Assembly (NCBI RefSeq): GCF_000204055.1
Contig: NW_006768810.1
Location: forward strand, 451,253-515,252
Length of the DNA: 64,000 bases
Direction of reading: 5' to 3'
Source: Melampsora larici-populina 98AG31
Lineage: Eukaryota > Basidiomycota > Pucciniomycetes > Pucciniales > Melampsoraceae
Under the pieces are notes generated by a model. The model made no database searches. It had not been told where the DNA came from and saw only the letters and a program-made list of their open reading frames with translations. Position numbers and translations under genes: made by a program. Every line of letters starts with the position of its first letter. Position 1 is the first letter of the stretch. This document shows, piece after piece, positions 35,240 through 47,153 of the stretch.

Positions 35240-37514
35240 ATGCTATTGCACGAATTTGTCACTGCACTCAATCAAAATTACCCGCTGCTCCATTCGACCC
35301 TCGAGGTTCACGACTTTACACGATTTGTTGCATTGGCCGCAGAGGTAGCTAACCGCGCTAAAGGGCTACTCAGCAATGAAGCCCAAATCATCACGCCATT
35401 CCTACGCAAAGCCTTGCACTTATCTCTATCCAAAGAGATGTGCTACAACCTCTGGCACGCCACCTACCCCCTCTTCACCGCCACCCACATACAACCTGGC
35501 CTTTTGATTCAACGGCACGGCTATCAACCAGACTTGTCAGTCAAGATACCTGAATATTACCTGGTCTCGCCGGTCAAGCATTGCTTGACGTGCCCCAAGC
35601 CCCACAAGTTGCACCTACGCTCTCGAATCGACGGGTACCTCTACGATGTGGACGGTGTCCACACCATTGGTATTGTCACCCTCAAATGTCCAGGTGAGCG
35701 CTGTTTGACCCATCTCCCTCCCCCATCAACAAACCAACCAACCCGTACTATCCATTTCAACAGGTTGTCCCACTTATTACCGCCCAAGCTACTATTCAAA
35801 AAATCGTGTCCGCACCTACTACTCCTCGAACCTCGGGCGGAACCAAGAGACCTACCAAGTATCTTGTCATTTTTTCATGACCCATCGACTGGCGGAGCTA
35901 CTCAGAGAAGGCACGATGCTTGCCCAGTACGTCTGTTTCCAGTTTAAGATAATGCAATCTAACACTTTCATCTAACACTCTCACTAATTAATTAAATCAT
36001 TTAACCAATGTTCCTCTGTCATATCACAGCATCTCAAACTTCAACCTCGCCAACCTGTTCAACCGATGTTACGTTGATCGTCTTTCACTGCCATCACTCG
36101 ACGGTGCCCCCACCATTCAGCCCGATCTTTCTGATATTACCTGCCGAGACGCTCTAGACATCCACTGCCTCCTCCTGAAATCAGACACTGCTGGCACGTG
36201 TTTGCGTGTCGATGTCTCGGACGACTCTTTGCCCTCAGAAAAACGCTATCACCAAGCAATGCAAGATGTCCTAGAATGGATCGCGTTGGAAGGCAGCAAG
36301 CATCGCAATCATGCCTGTTCTGCATGTGTGCGAGTTCTCCCGCTGCCCTCCGAAGATGGCAAACCAAAATTGGGCTGTACGACTCCTTTTTCATTTGCGT
36401 TTTCTCTGCTGTGGTTCACGAAGGTTGATTTATATACGTTCACTTAGATATCCGTGCGGTGGTGACAGACGGCCTTACCATAGGCCACTGGCGTTGCACT
36501 GCCACCCAAGAGCAGCTGCGTGATCTCGCTTGTGAAGATGGTTTACCCCCGCCAAAAGGGCCATGTACATCACCTCTCGAACGAGTTTCGGATCGATTCT
36601 GCCCCTTACACCATCAGCGCCTTGGGAAGCGTTGCGTTGCTCAACCATGCAAAAGCGACGCCCTCGATGGGCAGGCAACCTGTGCGCTTCAAGAGCACAC
36701 CGAAGCGTACTCGAAATTCAAAGCCCATATCACTTCCAACTTTGCCCTGACTTCTATGCTTAATCGACCTGGATCAAACCGGCCTTCGGATCCAACTGTC
36801 CATCAAGATTGGAACACTGCGGAACTGGTAGGCCTTGACAACATTCAACAAGGCGATGAAATGGATCGCCTGCACGAGCAGGGACGTGAAGGCGCCGACG
36901 CGACTCCATCTCGAATCAGCCTGTCCCGAGCACGAACACACAATGACCAGCTCATCGTGGCTACCTGTGGAGTCATCCTGGCTAGGGAAACGTTTTATCA
37001 CTCTGAGGGTGTCAGTGCAGTCCGTGTAAGTGATTTTGCAAGGAATCTTGACCGCGCCTAACGACTGACTAACCCCCGGACGGACGGCACTTAGGATTTC
37101 TTACTTCGAACATTCCCGCGAAAATTGCCTCAAGTCTGCTTCTACGACAATGCATGCAAGCTAGTCGATCATATATACCACGGGGGCTCGGACTCCACCC
37201 GCTTCTTGGACACTGTCATCCCCGTGGACCCCTTTCACTTCCACTCGCACAAGGAGAGCGACGAGTTTTGCCAATATTATACGGACCCAAAACTGTTCCC
37301 AGAGCTCCGAGACGCCCACGGTTGGTATTTCAACTCTTCAGCGGGCGAGTGCAGCAATGTCTGGTATGGTGGTTTTGCCTCAATGGCAAGAAACATGCAC
37401 CGCATCCGTTTTAATTTCATGATGGAAGACATGACCGAGCGGCGAAATGACTGGTTAATCAAAAGGCTATCGAAAAGGGCAGATCTCACATTCATAGGAG
37501 ACATCCTTTTGTGA
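35240..37514 (+). CDS. KDZ transposase with CxC5/CxC6-type cysteine clusters
   Basis: Exons 35240-35693, 35764-35926, 36030-36376, 36448-37025 and 37095-37514 join to 653 residues. The N-terminal part has paired cysteines (CLTCPKPH, LKCPGCPTYY, HACSACVRV) as in the CxC5 cluster of KDZ enzymes. A second cluster lies at RFCPLHHQRLGKRC and TCALQEHTEAY (CxC6-like). It is inserted in the RNase H-like core between the first Asp (VVTDGLTIGHW) and the second (FYDNACKL). VDPFHFHSH follows, and the Glu lies in SSAGECSNVWYGG. The frame is intact. The enzyme would cut the element ends and move the 8-kb unit. Family placement is from motifs; a profile search would confirm which CxC types are present. Confidence 0.85.
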
Positions 37515-37946
37515 TGTGATACAATTATCGAACCACCTCCGTTTTTGTAACTAACTGATTTGAAAAAAAAAGTAAAGGCTCAACTCTGCCACTTTTCACT
37601 AGTTAATTATATGCAGTGTGTTACTGTAAAGTAAATTCAGTACATGTGTTTCTTTCTCTGATTTTTGCCGAGCCCACCCATTCCACTTTGAATGAAAGGT
37701 AAAACATAACAAAATTTCTGGCACAGTGTTTTGAAGGCAGTGAAATCCTCATCAGTAATTCAAAGTTCCATTTCAGTAGATTAATCAATCATACGGATTA
37801 GACATCCAATAGACATAAGATTTTAATATTTGGATTGGATGGATCATATATTTAACAAAGATGAATTACTGATGAGATGAACTGAACACAAATGAATATA
37901 ACTTGTCGAGGATAAAGAAATCGAATTGAGTTTCAGGAATAGTGGT
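37515..37946. other. Gap between KDZ transposase and alpha-kinase-like gene
   Basis: Convergent 3' ends, AT-rich, no coding frame. Confidence 0.5.
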
Positions 37947-39261
37947 TCATGAAGAATCTTCAAACTGTAAGTCAAGCGCAACACAGAAGTTATTGCAAGT
38001 GTGTTCGTCTGGAAAGCGCCGGATGGCACATTGACCAAAATTCCCAATGGTCCAGTGTCCCCTACAAGCGCAGAGATTCACTCAGCAGCGTACATACATG
38101 CAAGCCATCATCCAGGTGGCTCACTTACGTGACATCATGAACAACCGCTTCGGTAATTACTGGCCCAACACCCTGGAAACCAGCAATTACGCTGCTTCCA
38201 CCAGATTCGTTGTAGGACCAGTGAGAGAAAGCATTGAGAAGTTTCCGGATGGATGTCGAGCGATAGTGGTGGTTTGGTGGCCTGGTAATTGGGTAGAATG
38301 CGGAGTCCAGGCTGTACATTTCGCGAGGACCTTCAACCAGCTCCTCGGCTGTGAAAGCACTCAAATTGTGGTGAGCACTATGTACCAAAGCCTGGTAGTG
38401 CAACTCCCCAATAACGTTCTCCTGGAACTGTGGCAAAAAAAAAGAGTCAGTGCTAAGACTAACAACGTAATGAAACCCGAAAAGACTGACACGCAGCATT
38501 TGAAGAGTTTCCCATTCACAGTCACTTGAGTTCCCCGTGGTCATGACATCTCCAACATCCTCTCGAAACCTCTCTAGAGAGACAGCCACATGAAGGTTTG
38601 TCTGGGCAATTCCCTGATATACAGACAGTGCACGGTCATTTTGATGGAATACGCGAATACCAAGGGGGATACTCAGGTTGCCCTTAGAAAGCGTCCCTTT
38701 GTAAGTCGACCGAAAATCCCATGCGTGGATGAACTCGTTGGAGATGGTTATAAGGGCAGGTTGTCCACAAAAAGTCCATCCAATACCATTGGATGGGGCA
38801 TGTTGTATGCAAAAGATGGTGGCATTGTTGTGCGGATTGCCCATTGATAGATTAGTTTGAACAAGTTGAACGAGGGGGAGGGTGTATCGGCCAAGGTGCT
38901 GTGATACCAAGGTGGGATTGAACGCGTGCACCAATACCACGTTCTCTGAAATTAACAAACATCAGAACCATCCTTCAATATGGATGAGGGGATAGGAAGA
39001 CAGGTAGGCATGCGTACCCATTCCGCAGACTGAGTGCAGAGTGATCGATGCTGGATCAATGAGACCGAAGGTGGTTGCTTCGGAAGCACTGGGTGACTCG
39101 GCCTCAGCTTCATCATCCAAATTACCGGATAGTTCCAAGTTGGAGGAAATAGGGTCACTTGTAACTGGGAGTTGGAGTTGGACGTGTTCGTCCTCAACTT
39201 GAGTATTAGTAGAGGAGGCGGAATCGTCGCTGTCCGAAAAGTGGTTCTCGGTGTCGTTCAT
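37947..39261 (-). CDS. Alpha-type protein kinase-like protein in the KDZ element, probable pseudokinase
   Basis: Exons 39261-39018, 38945-38491, 38427-38129 and 38061-37947 give 370 residues. The second intron is 63 nt and has no stop in frame. An acidic Ser-rich N-terminus (about 80 residues) precedes a domain with alpha-kinase signatures in order: an ALVH motif, FSHWSYNESGGSSVIAGFQG, ITEAVVHD, then GNFGQCAIRRFPDEHTCNNF with C near the end, matching the family's GNLG...H-x-C-x3-C zinc site. In active alpha-kinases the DxQG aspartate and the following LTD aspartate are expected. Here they read GFQG and ITE, so catalysis is doubtful. The start follows a TTTAG acceptor-like tract, so a 5'UTR intron is likely. 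An in-frame ATG at 39294 is the alternative start. Confidence 0.7.
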
Positions 39262-40254
39262 GGCGGTACTAAAGAAAAAAAGGGACATGGCCAATCAGGT
39301 CAGCCATGTTTGTGTGTGAGAATGAGGAGGGGAGGGACGATAATACTCTATAGAACAAGACGAGAACAAGATGCCAAGCAGATAATCGATAATGATAATT
39401 CAATCGGAAACAGTATCCTAAGATGAAGAGGAGGGTGTTTTGGTTATTGAGAAACATGAAAATATATATACAAACAAGCTAGTTAGTTCATAGGCTTCGG
39501 TCATGACCAAGGAGGTAACAAATGAGCTTACAGTAACAAGCTCTGGCATTCTTCCCCTTCTCCGACCATTCTCATTAGCATCCATTCTACCTACATTCTT
39601 ACGTTTGTACCTGGATTGAAGCTTGGATGGGTGAACATTCAATATCTTGTTAGTTAGCACCGCAAGACTGTAGCTCACATTGCTTCAATCCTGATGACTT
39701 CCAATAGTAGCGAATCTTGCTATGAAAGAATGAGTACATTTGGTTAGTTCCGAATGAACGTAGCGCACATTCCTTGAATAACTGTCGAGTTATTGGCACC
39801 TACCTGATCTAATGACTTCCAAGATTAGCGAATCCCTGATTCGCTCATCTTAGGCTGCCTACGTAATCGAATTCATCGCGTACACAAGGAACGCGAACCC
39901 CTGGCCAGATGGACTAAGCGAGCATGGACATGCTCGCTTAATCCATTCATCCCTAACAAGCGGGCCATACAGATCGTAAGTGTTGGTGATGGGACCATGG
40001 TGCTGGAAGAACAATGAGATCGCTTTATGTAACCCAAATAATGTTTCGATTACTCCGAAGATTAGGTCGACCAGTTCACGGGTATTGGAGAGGGAGCATC
40101 ACGTATCAAATACAAACAATAAGGGCACAGATTCCGGTCGAGTAAACTTGGAGATATGGCACAGACAGTGTACTTTCGCACAGAATACAATGTGGGCCCA
40201 TTGTCGTTAGTTCCAAAACAGATAGGATGACAAAAAAAAGCCTGTGGTACCAAA
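39262..40254. other. Intergenic within the KDZ element
   Basis: No gene. It contains two similar boxes (GATGACTTCCAATAGTAGCG near 39690 and AATGACTTCCAAGATTAGCG near 39812) and a palindrome at 39907-39944. Possible promoter of the alpha-kinase-like gene on the right-hand side. Confidence 0.5.
39907..39944. repeat. Short palindrome inside the KDZ element
   Basis: TGGACTAAGCGAGCATG and CATGCTCGCTTAATCCA face each other across two bases with one mismatch. Could be an operator-like or recombination site; no partner found. Confidence 0.6.
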
Positions 40255-42388
40255 TCATTTACCCAATTTACGTTTCTGACCTCTCTGCAGAGGTTCTTGC
40301 AGAGACGCTTGAGAGGTGGCATTAGCGCCGATGTTGGCGCCTGCCAGGCGTCCTACTTCGACGAATTCTTTGTGGAACTCTTGACGCAGAGCTCCGATGG
40401 TGGGTGTACAGTTGATGCTGTTCTGCAGGGCTTCCCATCTTCGCAACCTTGGTTCAGTTACAAGGTCAAGCCATTGCGCGTACCGATAGACAGTGCGGTC
40501 ACCTCGGACAAATTGATGCTTGAACATCGCATCCCAAGCGCGTAGACGGGGCATGGTTGACAACAACATGTGCCACTCCATCAGGTGACTCATCGGTGCA
40601 TCATCGTCGGGCCACGAAGCTTTGGCGGTGTGGTCTGAGTCAGGTTGCTGTTTCATAAGAAGGTTACTGAGTTAGTTTTATGTGATGAATATTGCTGAAC
40701 GTATATAGAGCTCACCGCTTGAGCTGGATCCTGGTTGACCGAGCTAGCCGGGATGTTGGGAATGACCTCCACCTCATCGTCATCGTCTGGATCATGTAGG
40801 CCTGGTTGTGATGACGTGGGCGCCGCCGGCGCCTTCACAGGGGAGGTGCTGCTCACACCACTTGGAAGGTAAGGGGTGGGGGGGCGAGGCGAGGTGGTTG
40901 TCTTGTAGGTCGACTTGAGGAAATAGTCAAAACGCAAACACTCCTTTTCTTTAAGCGGCACCCGTTTAACAAGTATCTGTCGGGGCGCAATGGGGTGGCG
41001 AGAGGGGACGTCTACACCTTGCGTACACTGGAAAACATTAGGTGTTAGGATCAACATGTCATGAAATGACATAGTATAGACTGAGCCTCGTACCCATCCA
41101 TCCAATGTCGGATCCCATATCGAAAAAGTTCGACTCCAGCCGTCGGGGTCTTCCAGACCTTCTATGACAGCAGCCTCATTGACGAGGTGCTGGCATTGGT
41201 CCAGGGTGAATTTCGGCCATTTTGATGCGAGGAAGGAGAAGAATTTGGGTGCTTCTTCGGCCTAGGGACGAGATTGGGTTGAACAAGGGTTGTTCAGATC
41301 AAAGAAAAGAGAAATAAAGCACTTACTCGGAGCCATGCAACGACTTTGACAACCTTGGCCTCATCAGCTTCTAGGCGTTGATCTCGTTTGTTGGCTTCGA
41401 GACGCTCCGAATGCAATTCAAAAAACCGGCCAAGCTGAGCATTGTCCATTTCTTGCGCGAGGCAAGCGCCAGTCTGGGCGCTCTGATTTGGCAGGCGCCT
41501 GTGCATTGGGAGATTGGCGGCCTGGCGCGATCCTTCGATGACCTCTACAGATGATTCCCGATTCAAACGCTTTAGAACTGGGTGGATGGCTGGAGCAGCG
41601 CTGGTACTGGCGTGAGGCTTGGTGGTGTTTGTCTTGTGGGCATGACCCTTGGCTGGACAGGCGCGGTTCTTGTCTCCCAATTTTTGACAGCACTGTGATG
41701 GAAATAATGGGTTCAGAATGCAACATTGTTGAGTATTTAGGGAGTAGAAGAAGGACCTACCGAGGCACAGGCGTGGTAGTGACATTGTTTGTTGCCTTTG
41801 CGTGCGTCGGTTGGTTTATGAGCGCTAGTGCGACCCCCAACTCCGCGGCATAGGATACCGTCCGTTTGCTTGGGAGGTCGTGCTTTTGAGGTAGGGGCCG
41901 TGGTGGGGAATAGTTGCTCCACCAATTGCTGGCTTGCGAACATTGTGAGTTGTTGTGGTGGGCCGATATCTGAATTTGATGCCGTGGGATTTTGGGTGGC
42001 GACGGGCTGACTAGGAGGTGTGTATGGGATTGGAGGCCAGTGGCCCGCGTTTATGGATGCGATCTCGTGATTGAGCTTTGCAAAAGTCCAGCTTCGGTAA
42101 AAATGCCCTTGGCCACCAGGAGGAGGCTGGATGCTGCACTGTATTATTCAAAGGGGTGGTCAGTTACTCGGTGAAATTTTTCAAAGAGATAATGGAGGAA
42201 GGTAAACTCACCGCGACGCGCCAATAAGTTGAAAGTTGCCGTATGTACTTCAATGGCATGTCCTGCCTCCCTTGCGCATAACAGGCTGGGCAGGCCAAGC
42301 CCGTTGAATGGTGCAATTGGGGAAGTGGTAGTGGTCGACCCGGGTTGAGACGGTGGAAACTGGAATCGATGTATTGTGCGGATTTCAT
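40255..42388 (-). CDS. Cys-rich protein of the KDZ element, unknown function
   Basis: Exons 42388-42212, 42138-41761, 41692-41327, 41261-41094, 41027-40716 and 40647-40255 give 597 residues; all five introns are phase 0. A compact Cys/His cluster spans intron 2 (KQCHYHACAS, then CCQKLGDKNRACPAKGH), spaced like a zinc finger. Other parts: a Pro-rich N-terminal third, a charged helical stretch (LHSERLEANKRDQRLEADE), a segment with WPKFTLDQCQHLV, an acidic run (DPDDDDEVEV) and a basic, NLS-like end (RGQKRKLGK). The pattern suggests a nuclear nucleic-acid binder, but I know no function for it. It lies just inside the right terminal region and reads inward. Confidence 0.7.
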
Positions 42389-42649
42389 GGTGGCTACATG
42401 AGATGAGAGGGATCGAGGAGGTGATGAGAGGGATCGAGGACGAGGTCGTAGTGGAACATAATTGTGAAGGGGTACCGCGATGGCGGGGGATGGGTCCGAC
42501 GGGTTTCTTGATCTGTAACACTGGGTGTCTATCATGTGTGAGATGTGGGAAATGTGATAGGGGGATTTCAGCGTGGGTGTGTCGTAAAGTATAGGGGTGT
42601 GAAAGCCGGCCAATGAGCTATCACGGAGCAAAGACATCTGGCTGAAATG

Positions 42650-42802
42650 TGTGAGTGTCACGGTTCTGACACTACTGTCAGGGTCCTCCCGAAAGCCAGG
42701 TGTTCCCGGTGAGGGCCATGCGTGGCCTAAGCCCTGGCCCTTGCCATGGGCCACTCCAGGGCGCCTCGTGGCTTCGTGGCACCGGGTGTGAGCGTGACCC
42801 CG
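42650..42802 (-). repeat. Presumed right terminal region of the KDZ element
   Basis: In reverse complement it carries GGGGTCAC, CACCCGG, GCGCC, GGGCCAGGGC, GGGAGGACC and TGACAGTAGTGTCAG in the same order as 34733-35015. Diverged. Upstream of the Cys-rich gene, so it may include its promoter. Confidence 0.45.
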
Positions 42803-42804
42803 GC

Positions 42805-43346
42805 ATGCATAAACTTAACAGGGTCCCACGCTCGCGCATCCTCGCGAGGCGTCGAGCGGGGACTTACGCCAAATGTGTACGCTCCATAACCTCAGAGATT
42901 TGGGTTTGGCAGGGAGCTTGCTTCAAGGCCTTATACCTTTTTCCACACCGAGGATTGGGTATAGTCCAAAGGAAAAAGTTGAGTGCCTGCCTCTTCCGCA
43001 TAATGAACATATTTTTTTCCTGAGGAAAGTGCTTCCCTCTTGCCTAAAATGTGCATCAAATACCAAATTTGCTGCTAAGACCCAATCTTTGAAGCACATT
43101 TTTGGAAAGAAGGGATTAACTTCCTCGGGAAAAAAAATTGTAGTCTCAGCGCAAGATATTGGCGCACAAGTTCTCTCTTTGGACTATATCCAAATCCTCA
43201 GTGTGGAAAAAGGTATAAGGACTTGAAGCAAGCTCCCTGCCAAACCCAAATCTCTGAGGTTTTGGAGCGTACACATTTGGCGTAAGTCTCTCGCTCGACA
43301 CCTCGCGAGGATGCGCGAGCGTGGGACTTTGTTAAATTTACGGCTT
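42805..43346. mobile_element. Palindromic MITE, about 540 bp
   Basis: Arms of about 165 bp (42821-42990 and 43160-43326) are about 94% identical inverted copies, with GTCCCACGCTCGCGCATCCT near the outer ends. The outermost 15 bp are weaker. The loop has no long ORF. It separates the KDZ right end from the copia left LTR. No target duplication recognised. Confidence 0.8.
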
Positions 43347-43361
43347 GCACTACATGAACAG

Positions 43362-44612
43362 TGTCAGCCAGGGCATGAGTAACCTATCTCCTGGCTAACA
43401 TACAAAGACATAAAAACCACATGTGAACACATAAGAACACAAGAATGCTCATACTCGAGTAACATTCTTCCTCTTTCATAATATTTCATAATTCTTTTGA
43501 ATTCATACATTGTTTAAGTTCTATACATTCTTTTTATAATTGTAATCAATAATCAGGAGTCTTGTGAAAGTGGTTCTAAATTAATTCATGAAATTATAAA
43601 CTCCTGAAGGAAGTATGAGTTTCCAGCAATGATTCTGGATTTGGAGTGATGACCCAACTTGAGTCTTAATACATCTAAAACCTGCCAGCTCCCAACATAA
43701 GGGGATTTTTGTCTGACGGTCTGGGAATTTGTATAACTGGATTGGGTGAATGATTAAATTAGTTATTGGATGACGCTTGAGAGCATCTCCACCGCTGGTG
43801 TATAAAAAAGTACTCTGTACAATGACCTTTTGACAGGTCTCAGCCTGTATGCCAGATTTGCGCAGAGGCAGGCAAAACCGCGGCCGTGTAAAAGCTGCCA
43901 GGTGAAAACATTATATGCCTTGGACCCAAGCACAGGATCATTTGTCTTGTCCAAAATGACAGGGAAGGTCAGACAATAATTCAGATTTTGGTGATCTTTG
44001 CCTTTTTGTACGCCTTCCAATTTGGACTCTCCCGGTCAAGATTTGGATGTCGCGTAACCCATACAGGCTGCTTCCACAATCTGGTGGCTTGAATATTTTC
44101 CCATGAGACATGAAAACAGCCTTTATTTGGGATTTTGCACGCCCCAGTGGCAATGCTCTGAAAGGGGGAATTAGTGGGTTCAAGGAAAAGCTTGATTTGA
44201 ATTAAACAAATTAGTCATGACAGCGGAATTCCTGAAGGGCTTGTCATATGTATGTAAAACAATTAATAATATTACAAATATTTGTGTGCACTTTTAGAGT
44301 TGGAATAGGTATAAAACCTGGTTATTTTTCTACTTTCTTTTTGTTCTTCATCTCTTACTATTACCAATAATCCAATCAACAAGTTTTCACTCAAACTTCT
44401 ATAATCAGTGCCCATTTTATTCCAGTTGCCGTTGAACCACTCTGGTTAAAACCCCCCTGGATAGCAATCTCCACGCTTGAAGTTTGGATTGAATCCTTTT
44501 GTTATTGTTAACATTTGTTATTTTATAAAGTTCATAGTTACTTCAACAATCTAGCACAATATTACTTGTTACTCATGTATACTTTCTTGTTCAATAAGTC
44601 TTTTTGTTGACA
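43362..44612 (+). repeat. Left LTR of the old copia element (contains a MITE)
   Basis: Starts TGTCAGCCAGGGCAT and ends TTGTTGACA. It shares its first 55 bases, GGAGTGATGACCCAAC, a TATA-box region (GGTATAAAACC near 44309) and the TTGTTCAATAAGT end with the right LTR. Subtracting the 378-bp MITE and its 3-bp duplication leaves 870 bp against 866 bp on the right. Confidence 0.75.
43781..44158. mobile_element. PIF/Harbinger-type MITE in the left LTR
   Basis: TIR GAGCATCTCCACCGCTGG against GAGCATTGCCACTGGGG, flanked by TGA at 43778-43780 and 44159-44161. The 3-bp duplication is typical of PIF/Harbinger. Related to 50693-51065 and 54132-54470. Confidence 0.75.
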
Positions 44613-45949
44613 GAAAGCACCAGGTGAAGAACCCATCCTAAAACTATCAAGAACACCCTTTTGAATACCATATGAAGCAGTAAAAAACCAAAATTTGTAC
44701 TGAGACAATTCTGGTCATGTTAGTAGGTTTTTGTACAAGAAACTTGAAAAAATCCTTTGTGAGCCATCCATTCCCATCTGGATGGCACATCTGCAAGGAC
44801 AGAAACCGGTTTCCAGCAAATGGACAGCAACTTTACCACTGTTAATGTGATATTGCATCTTTTGGCCTTATATCACATACCAAATGATACTAAGTTTGAC
44901 TCCAAAGGAGGTTTCAATTCCTCTGATGTTGATACATCTAGAGAAAAGGTTTTCAAGAAAAATAAAAACATACTTGTCCTGTTGGTAGGTACAAAGTCAT
45001 AAAAATCAATTTTGACCCTAAAAAACTCAAAAGTTACTGATTTTGTCAGTAGGTCAGCCTTTCATTGACCCTCAATCCAGTCCAAGTAGGAAGGTCTCTT
45101 CACCTGGAGCTTCCTGTGATTTCTATCAGGAAAGATTTCACAATCATTGCCCATGGGATTACAAGCACAATAAAGTCATCTACTCTCATGACATATTATT
45201 TTATGAATCTGATTTTTCTTGATCTTGTCTCTCAAAACTCCCTTGCCCCTCTTCCTCTAACCCTTTGCTGGAAGACTCTTCATCCATTTCTTGCATGCCA
45301 CCTGACACCAACATGTCAAATATCTTGCCTTCCCAGTCTATTGTTTCATTGTCCCAGGATGACACTCCCATGCATGGCCTTTCTCAATCAGAAGACAAAT
45401 CCTTATTTAATATCCGGCTTCCTGGCCTTTCTCCACCCAATAGTGCTGATTCATTTGCCAATGAGCTCACCAACAACTCTGCCTCTTCTGCCTAGCCAGA
45501 TAGCGACAACACAGCTGCACCCTCTTCTGCCAATGACAACTCCCTGGCTGATTATCATCCCATGGACACTCTTGGTGATGTAAGCGGTCAGGTTGATAAC
45601 CTTGGATCCATTCACTCTCCTCTGCCTCCTGAGAATGCTCACTGGTTCTACTAGGACGCTTCTCCTGTGGCTCCGCGTAACATCTATCCCTCTATTGACA
45701 CCAACAACATTATTGTGACTCACTGATGTCATGCAAAATTGATCCAAACTAACAGCCCCTCTTCTCCAAAAACTTTGACCTGTGCTCTATGTGGTCCATT
45801 AGCCAATGAATGGTCTGCAGCCATGGCTACTGAACTAGCTAATATGAAGCATCAGTACATGTGGTTGGTGGTAGAACTCCCTGATGATTGTACTGACATT
45901 GCAACTACTTGGGCTTATAAGATCAAGATCAATGCCAATGGATGTTTCC

Positions 45950-47153
45950 TGTCAGCTGAAGTCTAAAAGGAGATGCCTTTTACAAACTCTAGACTGAATT
46001 TTCTTACTCAAATCCGGAATTGGGCAGTTAGGGTGGGCTTTGTTTCAGCAAATTTGATAAATCTCTGTTGAGGGAAATTCGAGCCCAAAGTTAGTTTTTT
46101 GTATTTAGTTTAAAGAACTTGACAAAATTGGTAGTACTCACAGAATTAGTTAGTATCTGAGGTCTTCTACAAATGGGTACAAGGTACTCCTATTCCAGGG
46201 CAGGTCTTAAGATCTACTTCTTAAAGGAAGGGTAAAGGCTAGCTTTATCCCTTCAATAAAAAAGATCTGAGAACTATCTTAGACAAGTAACAGTTTTGAG
46301 GTTTTCAGTATTTAATTCGTGATCTTGATAGTGGTTCACCAACTAGCTAGTAGATATCTGATTAAACCAATAACAATGTGAAAAACACTTTGTAAGCTAA
46401 GAAAGTAGAAAAAAGTGGGTTTACTGGAGTAAAGACACATATTCTAATTTAAAAGTAATTGGCTGGGTTTTTAGGACTGTTATAGATTTAGAAAAGTATC
46501 TAAAAGTTGGGTTTTTTTGTTGGGTAAAGTATAAGATGATTTTTCTTTGTTGATACGAAATAGTTTGTTCCTTTATATCAATTTTTAGAGGAATATTTTG
46601 TTTTGTTAGAGCCCAGTTCTTGGTTCCTTGGTCTTGACTATAGTTCAGGGTTCAATTCGTGAACCAGTCCAGTTCTGTAATTAACTATGTGGTCATCACT
46701 GCGCCATTCCAGGGTTTCCAATTGTAGCCCTTGATACGCCACGTTTGACTGATTCTTTTTGGGCTAGTTGATGATGGTTTTTCTTGGGCAGGGTATCCGA
46801 TCTAGGACTTGTTTGTTCAAGTCGTTTTAGCTGGTTCTTCCTGACTTGTGTTTGAAGATATTGAAACTTGAGTTGGAGATGTAGGTTCTTGTTTGAAGGG
46901 GCTTGTTTACAGAGTTCCTTCGAAGCTAGTCAGAAATGTAAAAAGGTTTTATATATATATGTATATTTTTCATAGTAGTTTATTGTTTTTATACTTAGCA
47001 CCATGCCCGTGTGGTGTTTGCTCATCAACAAGCGCACACGAGTCGCCTTTGTGCCTCAATGGGAGTTTGTGTGCGCTCGTCGTCGGGCGACTGCCACAAG
47101 GACATGGTGTAGTTTGACATCCTTAGGAGTGTGTAATACTCTCTAGGCTGACA
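45950..47153. mobile_element. Solo LTR (1204 bp) inserted in copia pol
   Basis: Begins TGTCAGCTGAAG, ends TAGGCTGACA and is flanked by an exact 5-bp duplication TTTCC (45945-45949 and 47154-47158). Removing it restores the RT reading frame. No coding content, so a solo LTR is the best reading; a non-autonomous TRIM-like element is possible. Confidence 0.8.

Larger units (their letters stand above)
34733..42802. mobile_element. KDZ (Kyakuja-Dileera-Zisupton) DNA transposon with cargo genes
   Basis: Contains a KDZ transposase gene and two further intact multi-exon genes. The ends are inferred from GC-rich segments that occur in the same order but inverted: GGGGTCACACCCGG, a run of TGGCC/AGGGCC motifs, GGGAGGAC, and a TGTCAG...CTGACA palindrome (left 34745-35015, right 42650-42800). 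They are gapped and diverged, so the exact ends and target duplication are unknown. KDZ elements are known to be large and gene-carrying in basidiomycetes. Confidence 0.6.

Noticed and set aside
36137..36394. Minus-strand frames inside the KDZ transposase
   Set aside because: Shadows of the plus-strand exons, which have family motifs and in-phase introns.
45065..45583. 172-codon plus-strand frame
   Set aside because: Out-of-frame reading of the decayed copia linker; the frame at 45265 is the one colinear with the RT.
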